From Agapanthus africanus (lineage: Eukaryota > Streptophyta > Magnoliopsida > Asparagales > Amaryllidaceae), in contig JASDDO010000006.1 in the NCBI GenBank assembly GCA_030015575.1, forward strand, positions 317,054,361-317,118,360: DNA of 64,000 nucleotides, given 5' to 3'. The position numbers and the translations under genes are program-made. Below are positions 10,543 through 22,046 of this stretch, piece by piece (position 1 is the stretch's first letter; every line of letters starts with the position of its first letter). Below the pieces are notes generated by a model, which was given only the letters and a program-made list of their open reading frames with translations, was not told the origin of the DNA and made no database searches.

Positions 10543-13035
10543 TTTGTTTAACATACACGTCCCGCCGTTTTGAAAAAAATTTAGAAGGGTTTCCCTTTTA
10601 AACAGTTTCGTGTCATCTTTGACACGTAGGTAAATACTGAGACTATAGCTCATCCTTGGAAATCCCTTCAATAACTACCAATGCATGCAAAATATACTCA
10701 GGTGCTGGTCTCTGACTAGTCCTGCTCGGTACTAAACCAAATAGCAAGTATCATAAAATATATTGCTCCAAAAGAAATCAGTCCTAAATATATATGAATG
10801 CCACGTGCGTCTGGTGCACACGGAAATCGAAATCCATGAATGTTCCATACATGTGCACAGAAACAATATCTAAGTGCAATGGGTGTGCACAAAAACACCT
10901 GTCAAAGGCAACGTGTATGCCTGACAGCAAAACTAGGTGCATCTGATATGCACGAAGAATCTCGATTTAGTGCCTTTAGTGTGCACCTAAATCGCATCAA
11001 GCGCCTAAAGTATGCGCAAAATCCAAGTCAAGTGCACAAGGTGCACGAAAACAAATATCGAATATCAAAATCGAAATCAACGGTATACAACACATTTCAA
11101 CCAAAAATCCTAATCAGGTATACCGTGGTATAAAATCTTACCATCCTGTGTATCGGCGTGCATAAAAGCAAATCAAAATACTAAAAGTGCATGAGAACTA
11201 TGCCGAAAGCATAAGTCAAATCATATGCATGCCCTAGGCATGAAATCAAATATCATGAAACTCGGTCATCAAAACTCAATCATGAAATAAATCACCCAAA
11301 AATACTGAAATCCAATGTAACGGATACGTGATAGTCAATCACGAAATCATAAATGCTGTCGTCGACATGTCCGTCCTTCAAGGTCAAGAAGATGTCAGTG
11401 CACCCAACGCTAGCAGAGCAAGATATCTACTTGCCTCCTGATTATGGCCTGTTGCCTGGTGCCCTCAGGCTCTCGTCTCTCACTGCGAATTACTAAGTAC
11501 ATAGCTCCTTGGCTCAACGGTCCAATATGAAAACGATAACGGAAGCAGTCCGCTCTGACACATCCTCTAAAGATCTCTGGCCAACTCTTATGGTCACTCA
11601 TAACATGTCTCGTCGACGATGCTGAACTCTGGCTTACTAGGTGTGCGTCATATGACCGCTCCTGGGTCCAGGTCTTCTCGTTTAGTATTTCCAGAAACAT
11701 CTTGTCGGGGTCTCTCCCAAATCTCGTTCCTGCCAAACTGCCCGGAAGTTATCATCTCTTACTAAATCTATATCTGGTTCCGGAACGACTGCACACTCAT
11801 CATGACTCCTTCTGGAAGATATATTCATATACAACACCTCTGCATGCGTATCACATCTCTGATGTCGGCGGAGTGAAACGTCATCTCATCAAGATCTCGT
11901 ACGAACCTCTTACTCCACTTTCCTCTAATGTCGACTGCTTCGGACTCGTCTCTTCGTGGCTGCATGGACTGCACTCCAACGGCTATACTCGTATCTGGAG
12001 TCTCCCAAGCAATGTATCTCATCACCTGATATCCGAATGAAGTCAAATCATCCGATCGATTGTCAAAACCTCATAATCCCCCAAGAGCTCAACATCTCGG
12101 GTACAGTTTAATAGTATCGAATATATGCCACAACACCTTGGACCAACCGTAGAAGGGCAGACCCAAGCCTCACTAATGGCACCGCTAAACTGCTGCAAAC
12201 CCTAAGGTTCACCGGCGTTCCATGGTCATTAAATCGAGTTAGGGTTTCATTCTTCTAGAGGATCCATAGAATTGCTTGCATTATTTTCCGAATATTTTAA
12301 ACTTGGAAAATGGGTTCCTGACATTCGATCATCTCTATCGACTCTCAATGTATCAGCATGAAGTCGTCTCTAGCTGGATCCAATCAATCTGATGACCTCG
12401 CATCAGGGTAGGCAATGAATCACATGTCCTAGTCATTCATCCTTAGGTGACTAGCGACCTTCTATCATATCTCGAAGTATAACTGTGCGGCATTAGCTTC
12501 AAACATCTGGGGCGATGTCTTTTCATTTGCCAAAATCACTGGCTCATTCGTCTGCACGCTGAACAGTGCCTCAATCATCAAATAAGCTGTGCTCTGATGG
12601 TCATCACAATTTGGCTGGCCTCTTGAAAGGGCCCAATCCTCTGGTGCTGATCTGCACGTCCGAGAAATCTTGTAAAAGTGATCCATCAAACGCTCGTGAT
12701 GCGAAAACACAATAAAGCAACGCCTTTATGCAATCGTATGTCCCTGGAATCATGTCCTGGTCAGTCCTCGTCCGTGACGAGTTCGTGATGATGCAACTCT
12801 AGCCGTAGCTCTCTCTGCCCGTACAACCGTGATAACAAATCCATGACTGGTACTGATGAGGCTAGATCATAGGAATGAATATAATGCTGTACAAAGAAAT
12901 GTACATCCTAAGACTTCTTAAGTGGAGTATCGTATCGTAAATATGCCGTGGAACATACGTACGGTACGTCACTCTACTCAAGCTACCTACTCCATCAACC
13001 AAGGGTCATCCTACACTCCGAAGGTAAAACCTAAC
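10135..13035. other. Element 2 interior, non-coding
   Basis: About 2.9 kb between polypurine tract and primer site. Open frames are short (the longest are about 110 codons, at 11410-11736 and 11702-12040), overlap on opposite strands, and show no capsid, protease, RT or integrase motif. A (TA)n tract lies at 10497-10541. From about 10800 to 11050 there are many GTGCAC-based inverted repeats. I see nothing else. Confidence 0.7.
10497..10541. repeat. (TA)n microsatellite
   Basis: An almost pure TA run interrupted early by two GC dinucleotides, within the non-coding interior of element 2. Confidence 0.95.
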
Positions 13036-13047
13036 GCTTTGATACCA
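13036..13047 (-). other. Element 2 primer-binding site (initiator Met tRNA type)
   Basis: Minus strand TGGTATCAAAGC, 11 of 12 matches to the common plant site. It is 4 bases from the LTR end at 13052. Confidence 0.8.
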
Positions 13048-13051
13048 ACTT

Positions 13052-14377
13052 TATCACGACCCGAAAAGTACGGAACATGACCGGAACTTAAATTACGAAA
13101 CGTCTCGAGGCGTACGTAATCTAAGCCAAAACCCAGAAATCAAAACCAAAGAAGCAGTAGAGTGAAGGAAAAACAAATTTTAAGCTAGTAGTTTTAATCA
13201 ACATAGGCTGAAGTATGTATTCTTAAAATCTCAAGTATTTTCTGAAAATTTCGGCAGAGTCTCCTTTGTAAATACTGGCCCCAAACGGGATACAACATGA
13301 ATAGTATACGAAATGAACAAAAAGGCATCCCCAAGCGGGAGCTAGCTCTTCGTCAATCGACGGTCACAACCACGTAAGCAATATAAAATACAACGTCGAA
13401 GGGTGAGGATCAAAACTCAAAGAAACCCAAAATCAGCATGAAAACCATAATAATACAATGCGCGACTCTAAGGTCGAAAGAATAACATGTCTGGTTTTCT
13501 ATCTCTCTCAAATATACAATCTGGTTGATGGAGTTTCTAGATACAACTGAAATAATAATAAACAATGTTGGTCCTGATGCAAAGAACCCACCTGCCAAAG
13601 CAATCACCCGGAAAGAACAGTGTGCAAGTAAAGCCGCAAAGAACCTGTACGGCAAAACCTGTAAGGAACTATAGCACAACGGGGGTGAGTTGCCAACTCG
13701 TGAGTAGAAAATATCTACGAGTAGAAATCGCATGCATAACGTTATCCTAGGTCATATCAGGTACTATCCTCAAATAAAAATCCTGGTCCTGCTATGTATA
13801 GTGTAATACTACCTGCTCGTGTCAGTGCCTCAGATAGCAACATATCAGACATATGATGTATGAATGCATTACGAATGGAAACAGAATATATCATGAGTGA
13901 GACAACTATTTTCTTTAATCAATGAGATTTCTATATGTATGTCAATCACGTATCATCAATGAACGCAACAGAGAAATCAATGTCAAGCATCGACACAAAA
14001 CATAAGTCTCAGTATCTCAATATCAAATCTCAATATCTCAAATCTCAAATCTCAAATCTCAATTTTCAATATCTCAGGCATCCGTATCATCTGCGGGATC
14101 GGCCCTCGGGATCCGGCAGAATGGATCAGCCCATAACATCAATCTCACGGCCATGAACGGTATCCTCCGGATATCCGCCGCGCCAGGTAAAATCACCGGT
14201 AGTAGTCTGCCTCTGCCGGGTTCATCGTCAACTTCTCGAACTTCTTGCCCCGGGATACCATACCGGGTCCACCATGTACCCGAAGACGGTTCATCCAACT
14301 CTTCGAATCGGGTCTCGAAAACCATCTCAGAACCGAGAAAACATCATGGTGGACACTCATACATCACGAGAAAACGG
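13052..14377 (-). repeat. Element 2, 5' LTR, left-hand part
   Basis: Starts TATCACGAC on the plus strand, where TGTCACGAC would be the expected terminus. It ends at the insertion point of element 3. No gene was found. A run of AATCTC repeats lies near 14020-14080. Its continuation is at 45377. Confidence 0.75.
14373..14377. other. Target-site duplication of element 3, left copy
   Basis: AACGG precedes the LTR start TGTTCC. The right copy is AACCG at 45372-45376. One of five bases differs, consistent with an old insertion. Confidence 0.6.
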
Positions 14378-14929
14378 TGTTCCCCTCCGAATCACGGGGA
14401 CGCGACCGCGCAGGTCTGTCTTGCCTGAAATTCGGGTCAGATGCTAATTAGTGCTATCCGTCCACCTCTCTAAAGATGCCAAGTTGATTTATGACACCAT
14501 GTATCGAAGGTTTAAACGAATGCGACCGATGTAGCAGACTTCGTCAGATTCCCCCTCGTTTGAGGGGGTTTTGATTGTGGGGACGCTCTTCCCTGCAGGC
14601 GCAAGCCCCTACAGTTAATTACGCTACCGCATCGCGGTAACAACTTTCTCTTTCTCCAGATGGTCACTTCGTGTCGTGGGTGTTTGTTTTCTTTTTGGTT
14701 GCCCGTGGATTGTATACGGAGACTAAATTGTGTTGTCGTCCGTAGGACGTGGATTAGTCCAAATCCGTATCTTTCTTAGATTTGGGTTTAGGGAGGTTGT
14801 GTTTAAGGATGCGTTAGCCTTATTTGAGGCTAAGATCAATTTAAACATTTGTTAAGGACACGTTAGTCTAATTTTAGACTAAGATCAACTTAACGGGACC
14901 GTTTAGATCCGACAAGAGAGCAATTGGGC

Positions 14930-15345
14930 CCTATTGTTTAGTTTAATGACATTGCGGTCGATAATTAGTTTAAGGACATTACGGTCCATTGTTAGTTTTA
15001 AGACATCGCGGTCGAGGTTAAGGACATCATAGTCCGTGAGTTTAAGGACCTCACAGTCCGGTGTTAGTTTTAAGACATCACAGTCGAGGTTAAGAACATC
15101 ATAGTCCGTGGGTTTAAGGACCTCACAGTTCAATGTTAGTTTTAAGACGTCACGGTCGAGGTTAAGGACATCATAGTCCATGAGTTTAAGGACCTCACAG
15201 TCTAATATTAGTTTTAAAAAATCATGGTCAAGGTTAAGGACATCATAGTCCATGGATTTAAGGACTCCACAGTCTGACGTTAGTTTTAAGACATCACGGT
15301 CGAGGTTAAGGACATCATAGTCCATGAGTTTACCATTCCATATGG
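14930..15345. repeat. 72-bp tandem repeat in element 3 3' LTR, about 5-6 copies
   Basis: Each 72-bp unit is three related blocks of about 24 bp, typified by GTTTAAGGACCTCACAGTCC and GGTTAAGGACATCATAGTCC. Within a block, GGAC or GAC is mirrored by GTCC or GTC, giving a small hairpin. The period is a multiple of three, so an open frame persists through it. Confidence 0.9.
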
Positions 15346-15695
15346 AAGAAAGCAATCTTTTGTGAGATTCTTTGTCTTGCGGTCGGGATCCGTCACCTCT
15401 CTGACGACGTTGAAGGATTACAATGACAGATGTCAGAGGAGTAAAGAGATGTACCCTTGGACCGGGTGTAAATTGATTGGAAGAGCAGATGAGCTCAGTT
15501 CAATTTAGACCGAGGACTTATGGCCAGAATTGGGCTAAGTCCAGTTAAAAATATTTAACATTTTATTTTTGTTCTGCCTGTTGGGCCTTTGTTTGGGCTC
15601 TGCCTTTTTAATAATGCCAAGCATCGGGCTCTGACATTTTGTCTGGTATTAAATGCATAGCATTTATCAGAACAAGGTGTGTTCTGATAGCGCAC

Positions 15696-16897
15696 CACGT
15701 GGCGCATCAGGCGCTTTGCGCCAATTAAAGAGCGCATTGCGCTAGCACACATAAGGGTGACACGTGTCGCTCAGCGCTGGTTTGTTAGCGCACTGCGCTT
15801 TATGAGTGCGCTGCGCCAGTTTATGGGTGCACCAATGAATGACACGTGGCGCGCTTGGCGCTGAGCGCCAACCCAAGGGCGCAGTGCTCTGTTTTCAGGA
15901 GCGCAAAACGCAAGCTATGTCTGTGGTTGACATGTGGCGCTTTTTAGCACTGTGCGCCAGTCCAATAAGCGCAAAGGCGCAATTCAAGAGTGCAAAGCAC
16001 TTTCCAGTAGCGCAAAGCGCATCAGATCAAATTTAAGATCAAAGAACAAGTTTTTGTTCTTCAAAGGAAGCCTTGCCTCAAGATCCCAGAACCAAAGTTC
16101 TTGTTTTCATCAAAAGGCTCTGCCTTTGTAGATTAGAAAATCTGTGAAGTAAAAGTACTTCTCTTAGTCTTTTTATAATTAGATCTTTTTGATCTTTTTC
16201 TTTTTTTTTTATTGAAGACCTTGATCTTGTTCTTAGGTCTTTGATCTTTTTAGAAGAGGGTTCTTCTTCTGTTTTTTTTAATGGGATGATTTCATCTCTG
16301 TTTATTCAAGAACATAGTTCTTTTACCTTTAAAGATGAAGAAATGATCTTCTTTCTTCAAAGGCTTGCCTTTCTTTCTCTTTGAGTTTTTCTCAAAGTTT
16401 GCAGAGGATTTTTTCTATCTGAGACTTGAAGTCTTGGGGCCTTATAGGGCAAATTGATTTGTTAAATCAGTTAAAAAGATCTTTCTCTGATTGATTTGGG
16501 GATATTTCCCACCGTTGAATCTTTGATCTTAAGGCTTCTGTTTTACAGAAGATAATCTTCTTGTTTTAATAAAATTGGAAAGATCTTTCTAGAACAGAAT
16601 TTTAATTCTGATTAATTAATAATTTATTATTATTATTAGATCTTTTGATCTAACGGTGGGGAATTCTTTTAATTCCAGCGCTGGCGCACTAAGTGCAAGC
16701 GCACCTACGTTTGACACGTGGCGCGCTGCGCTAGCGCGCCTGTGTTTGACACGTGGCGCGCAGTGCAGAGCGCAAGGGATCTGAAGCGTTGCTTCAATTT
16801 TAAAATTTGAATTTTGAAACAGAGCTTTGCTCTGATTGGGGGTGCGCTGCCTAGGGCGCAGCGCTCCTGGCACTGGCGTGTCTGCTTTTGACACGTG
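15696..16897. promoter_or_regulatory. Cluster of G-box/ABRE-like motifs in element 3 3' LTR
   Basis: CACGTG occurs at 15696, 15761, 15843, 16715, 16750 and 16892, five of these as CACGTGGC. CACGTGGC is the core of plant G-box/ABRE elements bound by bZIP and bHLH factors (established knowledge). The 5' LTR has seven (44029, 44094, 44183, 44271, 45057, 45150, 45280). Function here is inferred only from motif density. Confidence 0.55.
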
Positions 16898-16990
16898 GCG
16901 CGCAGCGCGCAGCGCAAGGGATCTGAAGCGTTGCTTCAATTTTTGAATTTTGAAATTCAAAACAGAGCTTTGCTCTGATTGGGGGAAACA

Positions 16991-17003
16991 AATTCCCCCC
17001 ACC
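16991..17003 (-). other. Element 3 polypurine tract
   Basis: Minus strand GGTGGGGGGAATT directly precedes the LTR start TGTTTCCC, a strong plus-strand primer site. Confidence 0.88.
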
Positions 17004-17093
17004 GTTGCGCTCACGTAGCGCACACGTGAGTGCAGCGGTAGCAACATCTGAGCCCTTGGATCAACTCAGAAGTTGAGGAGGCGTTTCAGCGCC

Positions 17094-17101
17094 TATAAAT
17101 A
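17094..17101 (+). promoter_or_regulatory. TATA box of the antisense gene
   Basis: TATAAATA in a GCC-TATAAATA-GGA context, about 100 bp from the polypurine tract and pointing away from the LTR. A CACGTG lies 66 bp upstream (17023). Transcription would be expected to start near 17125-17135. Confidence 0.65.
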
Positions 17102-17211
17102 GGACCCTTGGTCCACAGATGATTATCATCTTTTCTCCAAGAATTTTTTATCTCAGAGCCTTGCTCTTCTTTCCAAGAACTTTCAAGAGTTAGAATCTTT
17201 ACTAGATTTAG

Positions 17212-17889
17212 GTAAAAATTAAATTAAATTAAATTAATTCTAATAAATTGGGGTTCTTACCCATTAACAGAGCCTTGCTTTCATAGATCTTTTGATCTAA
17301 AGAAAACCCCTTTAGGGTTTCATAAACAGAGCCTTGCTCTCATGACCCCATAGATCTAAATAGATCTTTTCTTAGGGTTTCTTAGCCCATGGGTCAGAGC
17401 TCTGCTCTTTTGACAATATATAGATCTTTTGATCTTTTGATGAAGAACTCTTAAGAGTTTCTTCATGGATCTTTAAGATCCCAAAATTTTAATTCTCAAG
17501 AATTAATTTTCATTAACTTTTGATGGATTTTCCATCATCATTACAGAGCTAAGCTCTTTAAGGAATTTTATTCCCTCGTAACCAGAGTTTGACAAGTATC
17601 ACTCTGTGTAGAGCTTTGCTCTGAAAGGGAGATTTTCTCCTTGTCTCAAGGGATTTCTCATTCAATGAGAATATTCTTTGAGGATTTCCTTATTAATTGA
17701 CAGTCTTATCCAATGATGAGGCTATCTTATTAATTGATGCATTGTCATCTGGATTTTGTGGGTCCCTCTTTGGTCCCCTTTCCACTGCATTGCAGTGTGG
17801 TACAAATTTTAAAGTACCGAGCGTCGGGATTTTTTAAAAAAAAATTAAATTATGACACTGATAATTTGAATTTCGTTCTTTCTTGCAAG
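17212..17889 (+). other. Probable 5' UTR intron of the antisense gene
   Basis: A donor TTAG|GTAAAA at 17212 pairs with a good acceptor: CTGATAA branch-like sequence, a T-rich tract, then TTGCAAG ending at 17889, four bases before the ATG. The 678-bp interval is packed with small hairpins and has no long open frame. Inferred from sequence signals alone. Confidence 0.45.
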
Positions 17890-17893
17890 CGAC

Positions 17894-18442
17894 ATGTCTT
17901 CTGATCTCTCGTTCCTGTTTTTCCGCTCAGAGGGAGGATTCCCCGAAGCAACAGTAGACCGGGAGGTTCTTGCTCTTATTAAGGACTATGACCCGGAGTA
18001 CAAAAACCTTCACCTGTGGGGTAGGTGGTATGACCAAATAATCAAAGGTCGCCGAAGCTTCTCTTGTGCGACGCCATCGAATCTGATCTCCTCGATTTCG
18101 TACGCAAATATACCCCCGGTGAACTATGCCGTGGAGGTTGTTAATTGGACTTCGGAGGGTCTTCTTCAACCTTTGATTGCTGCCATACCCATGCAGCCGC
18201 CGGCAGCTTTGGATATTTTGGGGCGGCGCATATGCCAGGGCGAGTCATACCCTTGGGGACAACCCTACAACATCGGGTTGACCCCTCGACATTCGGCCGG
18301 ATATTTGCAGTGGGCCAGGTACATTTTGTCAGCGAAGAAGACGCATCTGCTGAAGATCGGTCTATACCCTGCGGTCTACGCCTCGCTGTTCCAGTATGCT
18401 GCTCCTCCGACTTGGTGGATTAAGGCGTTCGTGGAGCAATAG
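17894..18442 (+). pseudogene. PMD N-terminal part, ending in a premature TAG
   Basis: 182 residues from a clear ATG (CGACATGTCT context). The last 40 residues (LLKIGLYPAVYASLFQY onward) lead into a motif that continues in the same frame after the stop. In PMD proteins a Trp normally sits where the TAG (18440-18442) now is, so a TGG-to-TAG change is the likely cause. Upstream content contains LHLWGRWYD and a Pro-rich region, and has no signal peptide or membrane segment. Confidence 0.78.
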
Positions 18443-20222
18443 AACATCCCCACCCATACCTTTCTTCTAATGGACAGAGAAGTTTCCATCTCTCTAGAAG
18501 AATTTGCTGAGATTTCCGGTCTACTGGTGAGGGGGGAGCACTATGAGGAGCTGCTTCCTCCGGACGAATACGTTTTTGCCACCAAGCCGTTAGTGATGGA
18601 CTTAATGCCAGAGAACGCTATTCAGCACCAGTTTCCGAGTCTGATAAAGGTGCTGAATATGTATGAGAGTCTTTTCTTGGAATCGGGAGGCCGGGGAGTT
18701 AGTTTCGCAGACTTCATTGCCCGTTTTCTTCGACCGGAGATTCTATCGCAACGGGGCGAAAAATTTGCCAAGCTCGACGACCCCTTCGGCTTTGGCTTAG
18801 ATCGTCGACCAGTATTGGAAAGTGATCAAAAGGGTTTTTATCTTCCCGATGCTGCGATCATTCCTCTGTTAGAAATCGCCGCTCCAGGCATTGACGAGGA
18901 GACCTTCTTTCTTAGATTTCTAGGGTTATGGCTGTGTTGGTTTGCGCTCCCCATGCACCCTCTCTATATGAGGTCGTATGTCTTTTACCCAGCACATCAA
19001 ATGGTGGCTGGCATACAAGTGGCCATTGGGATCGCCGGGCTAGCCCACGTGTACCATGGTCTTAGCGTGGCGGCGGATACAATGGAACCGGGGGTGCAAG
19101 CTGCTAACTTTCCGATGCACTACTTCACTTCTTGGATGGAGATGCACGTGTTCGGGGATTTTGGTATTCATAAAAGACCCTCATTTTACGAGAAGTATAG
19201 ATTCCCGAGAATTATGCGGCCGATCGATGCTTCTATCGTGAATCCGCCTCAGCGGGAGGCTAGGGGGTTGCTTCTTCGTCCGCGCACGGTCGGAGCGGGT
19301 ATTTCTTTCACGGACAAGGTCCTGACAATTGGCCTGGAAACCTCCAAGGCGGTGCTGGCGTTGTGCGATAATTTCAAGGACGGGGCCTCCGTGTTGAAAG
19401 CCCGGGAGATTCTACATCTATACTCCATCAGGCCGGGCTTCCTCGTATTCAGGAAAAATGAGGCGGCGCTCTTTATGAGATACAACCCCCACCGTTTTTC
19501 CCAGCAGCTAAGTTATAACCAGGGGGTCCCACTGGTGGCGTTTTTGGAAGAGCCTGCGGCCACCAGAGAGGGAATACGGAGCGCACTGCATCAATTTATG
19601 CGGTTAAACACGGGCTCCCACTTCTTCATTAGCGAGCCGAGTTGCATTCCAAGGGCCCTCAACGTATACGGGGTTTGGTATCAACACGCAATGAGCGCTG
19701 TCATCCGGGAAGAGAAGCGGCTGCTGCTTGATCGCAAGAGTGCGCCCCCCGCCAGCGATCGCAACGTCCCTTTAAAGCGAAGGACCAATGTCCCTCCTCC
19801 ACTAAGAGGAGATGCTGGAGTGGAGCCTCCACGTATGCTAAGCCCCATGCGTGGATTGCTACGCGATCCCGTGGATGTGCCATTAGCGCCCCGTGCTCCC
19901 GCGGAGACGGTAAACGTGGTTTCACCCGAATCCGGCGTGGGTTCGGACATCGGGACCCGCCGTCCAAAGGTGCCCACGAAGCGTAAGCTGATTTTGGGTG
20001 CGACCGGAATTCGCGCGCAGAAGAGGAAGAAGAAGTCGATCCTCTCTGCTGACGTTGTGTTTGGTCAGGAACCTCATGCTCCTTATAGCGAGGGCTTGAG
20101 TGAGTATGGGACCAATGACGGCCTATTCACGCCGCCAGATGACACTGATCTGGCGGCTGCCATCGCAGCTTCCGAGCGATTGGCAAGGCGCGATGAGTGG
20201 TTGGCTAAACTCGCGCAATCAG
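18443..20222 (+). pseudogene. PMD main body, exon end at 20222
   Basis: Continues the frame of the upstream part. PMD landmarks: VSISLEEFAEISGLLVRGE (about 18485), the FFLRFLGLWLCWFALP helix (about 18910), YVFYPAHQMVAGIQVAIG with ALA/YHGL packing (about 18980-19060), FPMHYFTSWMEMHVF (about 19110), and the late motif RYNPHRFSQQLSYNQGVP (about 19480). The C-terminal 200 residues are Pro/Arg-rich, with a basic nuclear-type cluster (TKRKL, QKRKKKS near 19975-20035). The open frame would run to a TAG at 20233, but a donor at 20223 fits splicing to the next exon better. Confidence 0.82.
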
Positions 20223-22046
20223 GTAATCATTAGTTGCATTTTTTTTGTCATTGCATCGTACCTTTATCGTTATTTTTGACTAACGCTTTTCCTTCTTTAA
20301 CAGGCATTTCTACCGAAGAAGCCCTCACTGCTTCTCTCAAGACTTTCAAGGAGGAGGAACGACTTAGAGCATCCTTAGACCTTGGTACATTTCGGTTTGC
20401 TATGGCTCTGCTTCCATCTCTTATGAGTAATCTGACCTGCTCTTTGTCTTATCGTAGGGACCACAAGACCTACCTCGCAAGCCGATGCGAAAATTCTCCC
20501 CGGGCCATCTACCGAAGTCCTGGCCTCTTCGGGATTGCCGCAAGAAGCCCTACTTAAAAAACTGATGATGGAAGCCTTGACGGCTCTGGAGGCAACCCTG
20601 AATGCGGACGACGACGCCTTGCTGAAGGAGGCTTCCAAAAGGTCTATCGTGATGGCCTGAGGCGCGCGGAAAGGAAGCGTAGCACTGCTTTGGCTGTGGG
20701 AGCAGGTTCAAGCGCCGTTACTCCCGCTGCTACTCCTTCAGAGGAGCTCCCAGTCGCCCTATCTACTGCTCATAGACGGGCGGCACGTGCAGCTCGGGAA
20801 GCCAACGGTAAATCAACCCCAGGTAATGTGTTTTGAGGCTTCGTTGTCAAAGCTTTAAACTATCAGTTCTTATATATCTTGTCCTGCAGGGCCGAGCCTT
20901 ACTGAAGGAGTGGCGGTGACCGTTGAGCCTGAGGGGTAGCGGAGGAGGTAGCCGTGGAACCCGAAGCGGCGGTAGGCGATATAACCATAATTGCCGGGCT
21001 CGAGCTAGTGGCTGACGAGACAGTCACGACCGCTATGCCCGAGATGGCTACAAATGCCGAGCCTGAGGTGGTGACGGGTGAAACGGTTGTTACAGACGAG
21101 CCTGAGGCAGCGATGGACGAGATGGCTGTGACCACCGAGCCCGAGGTGGAAGCGGGTGAGACGGCTGCTACGGCCAAGCCTGAGGCAGCAGTGGACGAAA
21201 CGGCTGCGACCACTGAGCCCGAGGTGGTAACGGGCGAAACGGGAACGATCGCTGAGCATGAAATGGCCGCTCTTTCTCAAGAGTCGGGCACCGCTCCGAT
21301 TATCACTCTCCCTGTCTACGGTTTCTTGTCATCTCCCGGCGTCGCTAGCGTGACGACGGCTCCTGTGGAGTCAGGGGATGAGGCAACGGGAGGTGAGACC
21401 ACCCCAATGGAGGAGGGGGACGCCACCGTTGCATCAAGTGACGCCCTCGTGACGGCTCCGGCTGGCGATTCATCAGGTAAATTTTGGGTCATCGCCATTC
21501 TTTCTTTATTCTGCAATCCTTCCTGACAGGGTTTATCTTGTTTCTAACACAGGTGCGGCTAGTGCTGATGACGCGTTACCCGAGGGAGCGCCGTCAGTTA
21601 CCGCTCTGACAGTGACCACTTCTCTTCCTTCTCTCGCACCGTCTCAGATGCTAGAAGGTATGGATTTGTGATCCACCGGTCTTATCTTTAGGTTGCATAA
21701 TTTATGTACTGACGTTGTACTATTGCGTCTTTGCAGGAGTCCTTTTTGACCACCTGTACCAGGTGCTGCACCCACACTTCTCCTTCTTGTCCGAGACGAG
21801 TCCGCCTGCTGGTGTCGGTGAGTGTTTTCTCTAAACGACGTCCTCTTCCTTAACGGGCAGTCGCATTATTGCTAATCTCTTCTTTATATTGCTTGTAGCC
21901 TTACGAATCGAAGGAGGGGACGAGGCTGTCGTTGCGCCACCAGTACTCCCAGCTCTGCCCCCTGCTGCAGCCGGTATAGTAGACTCTACTTTTTGCTTGT
22001 TTTCTTTTTTTCTTGAGCCGACATCTGATTATGATCTATTTTGCAG
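20223..22046 (+). other. Seven small GT-AG introns of the antisense gene
   Basis: Introns inferred at 20223-20303, 20385-20457, 20823-20889, 21477-21552, 21658-21736, 21818-21898 and 21974-22046 (67-81 bp each). Each has a G|GT donor, a T-rich 3' end and a TAG or CAG acceptor, and several have CTGAC- or CTAAC-type branch sequences. Every intron falls after the first base of a codon (phase 1). The intervening exons are 81, 365, 587, 105, 81 and 75 bp. Those of 365 and 587 bp are each one base short of a multiple of three, exactly where a frameshift is seen in the reading frame. Confidence 0.75.

Larger units (their letters stand above)
14378..16990 (-). repeat. Element 3, 3' LTR
   Basis: About 2.61 kb, from TGTTCCCC to GGGGGAAACA on the plus strand. 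It matches 42729-45371 with several indels. It contains a 72-bp tandem array (14930-15345), a GC-rich zone with repeated CACGTGGCGC motifs (15690-15970 and 16680-16920), and a dense set of small hairpins from 16020. There is no gene; the long repeat-encoded frame at 14903-15355 is an artefact of the 72-bp period. Confidence 0.92.

Noticed and set aside
11410..12040. Overlapping 108- and 112-codon open frames in element 2 (minus and plus)
   Set aside because: They overlap on opposite strands, resemble nothing I know and lie in a gene-less interior. A chance origin is more likely.
14903..15355. 150-codon open frame with a 24-residue repeat (also at 43254-43676 and 23286-23657)
   Set aside because: It follows the 72-bp tandem repeat, whose period is a multiple of three, and lies in LTR or repeat DNA. 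The composition is that of the repeat, not of a protein family.
20234..20557. 107-codon open frame following the PMD exon
   Set aside because: It spans two clear GT-AG introns, and the exon frame inferred from splicing differs from it.
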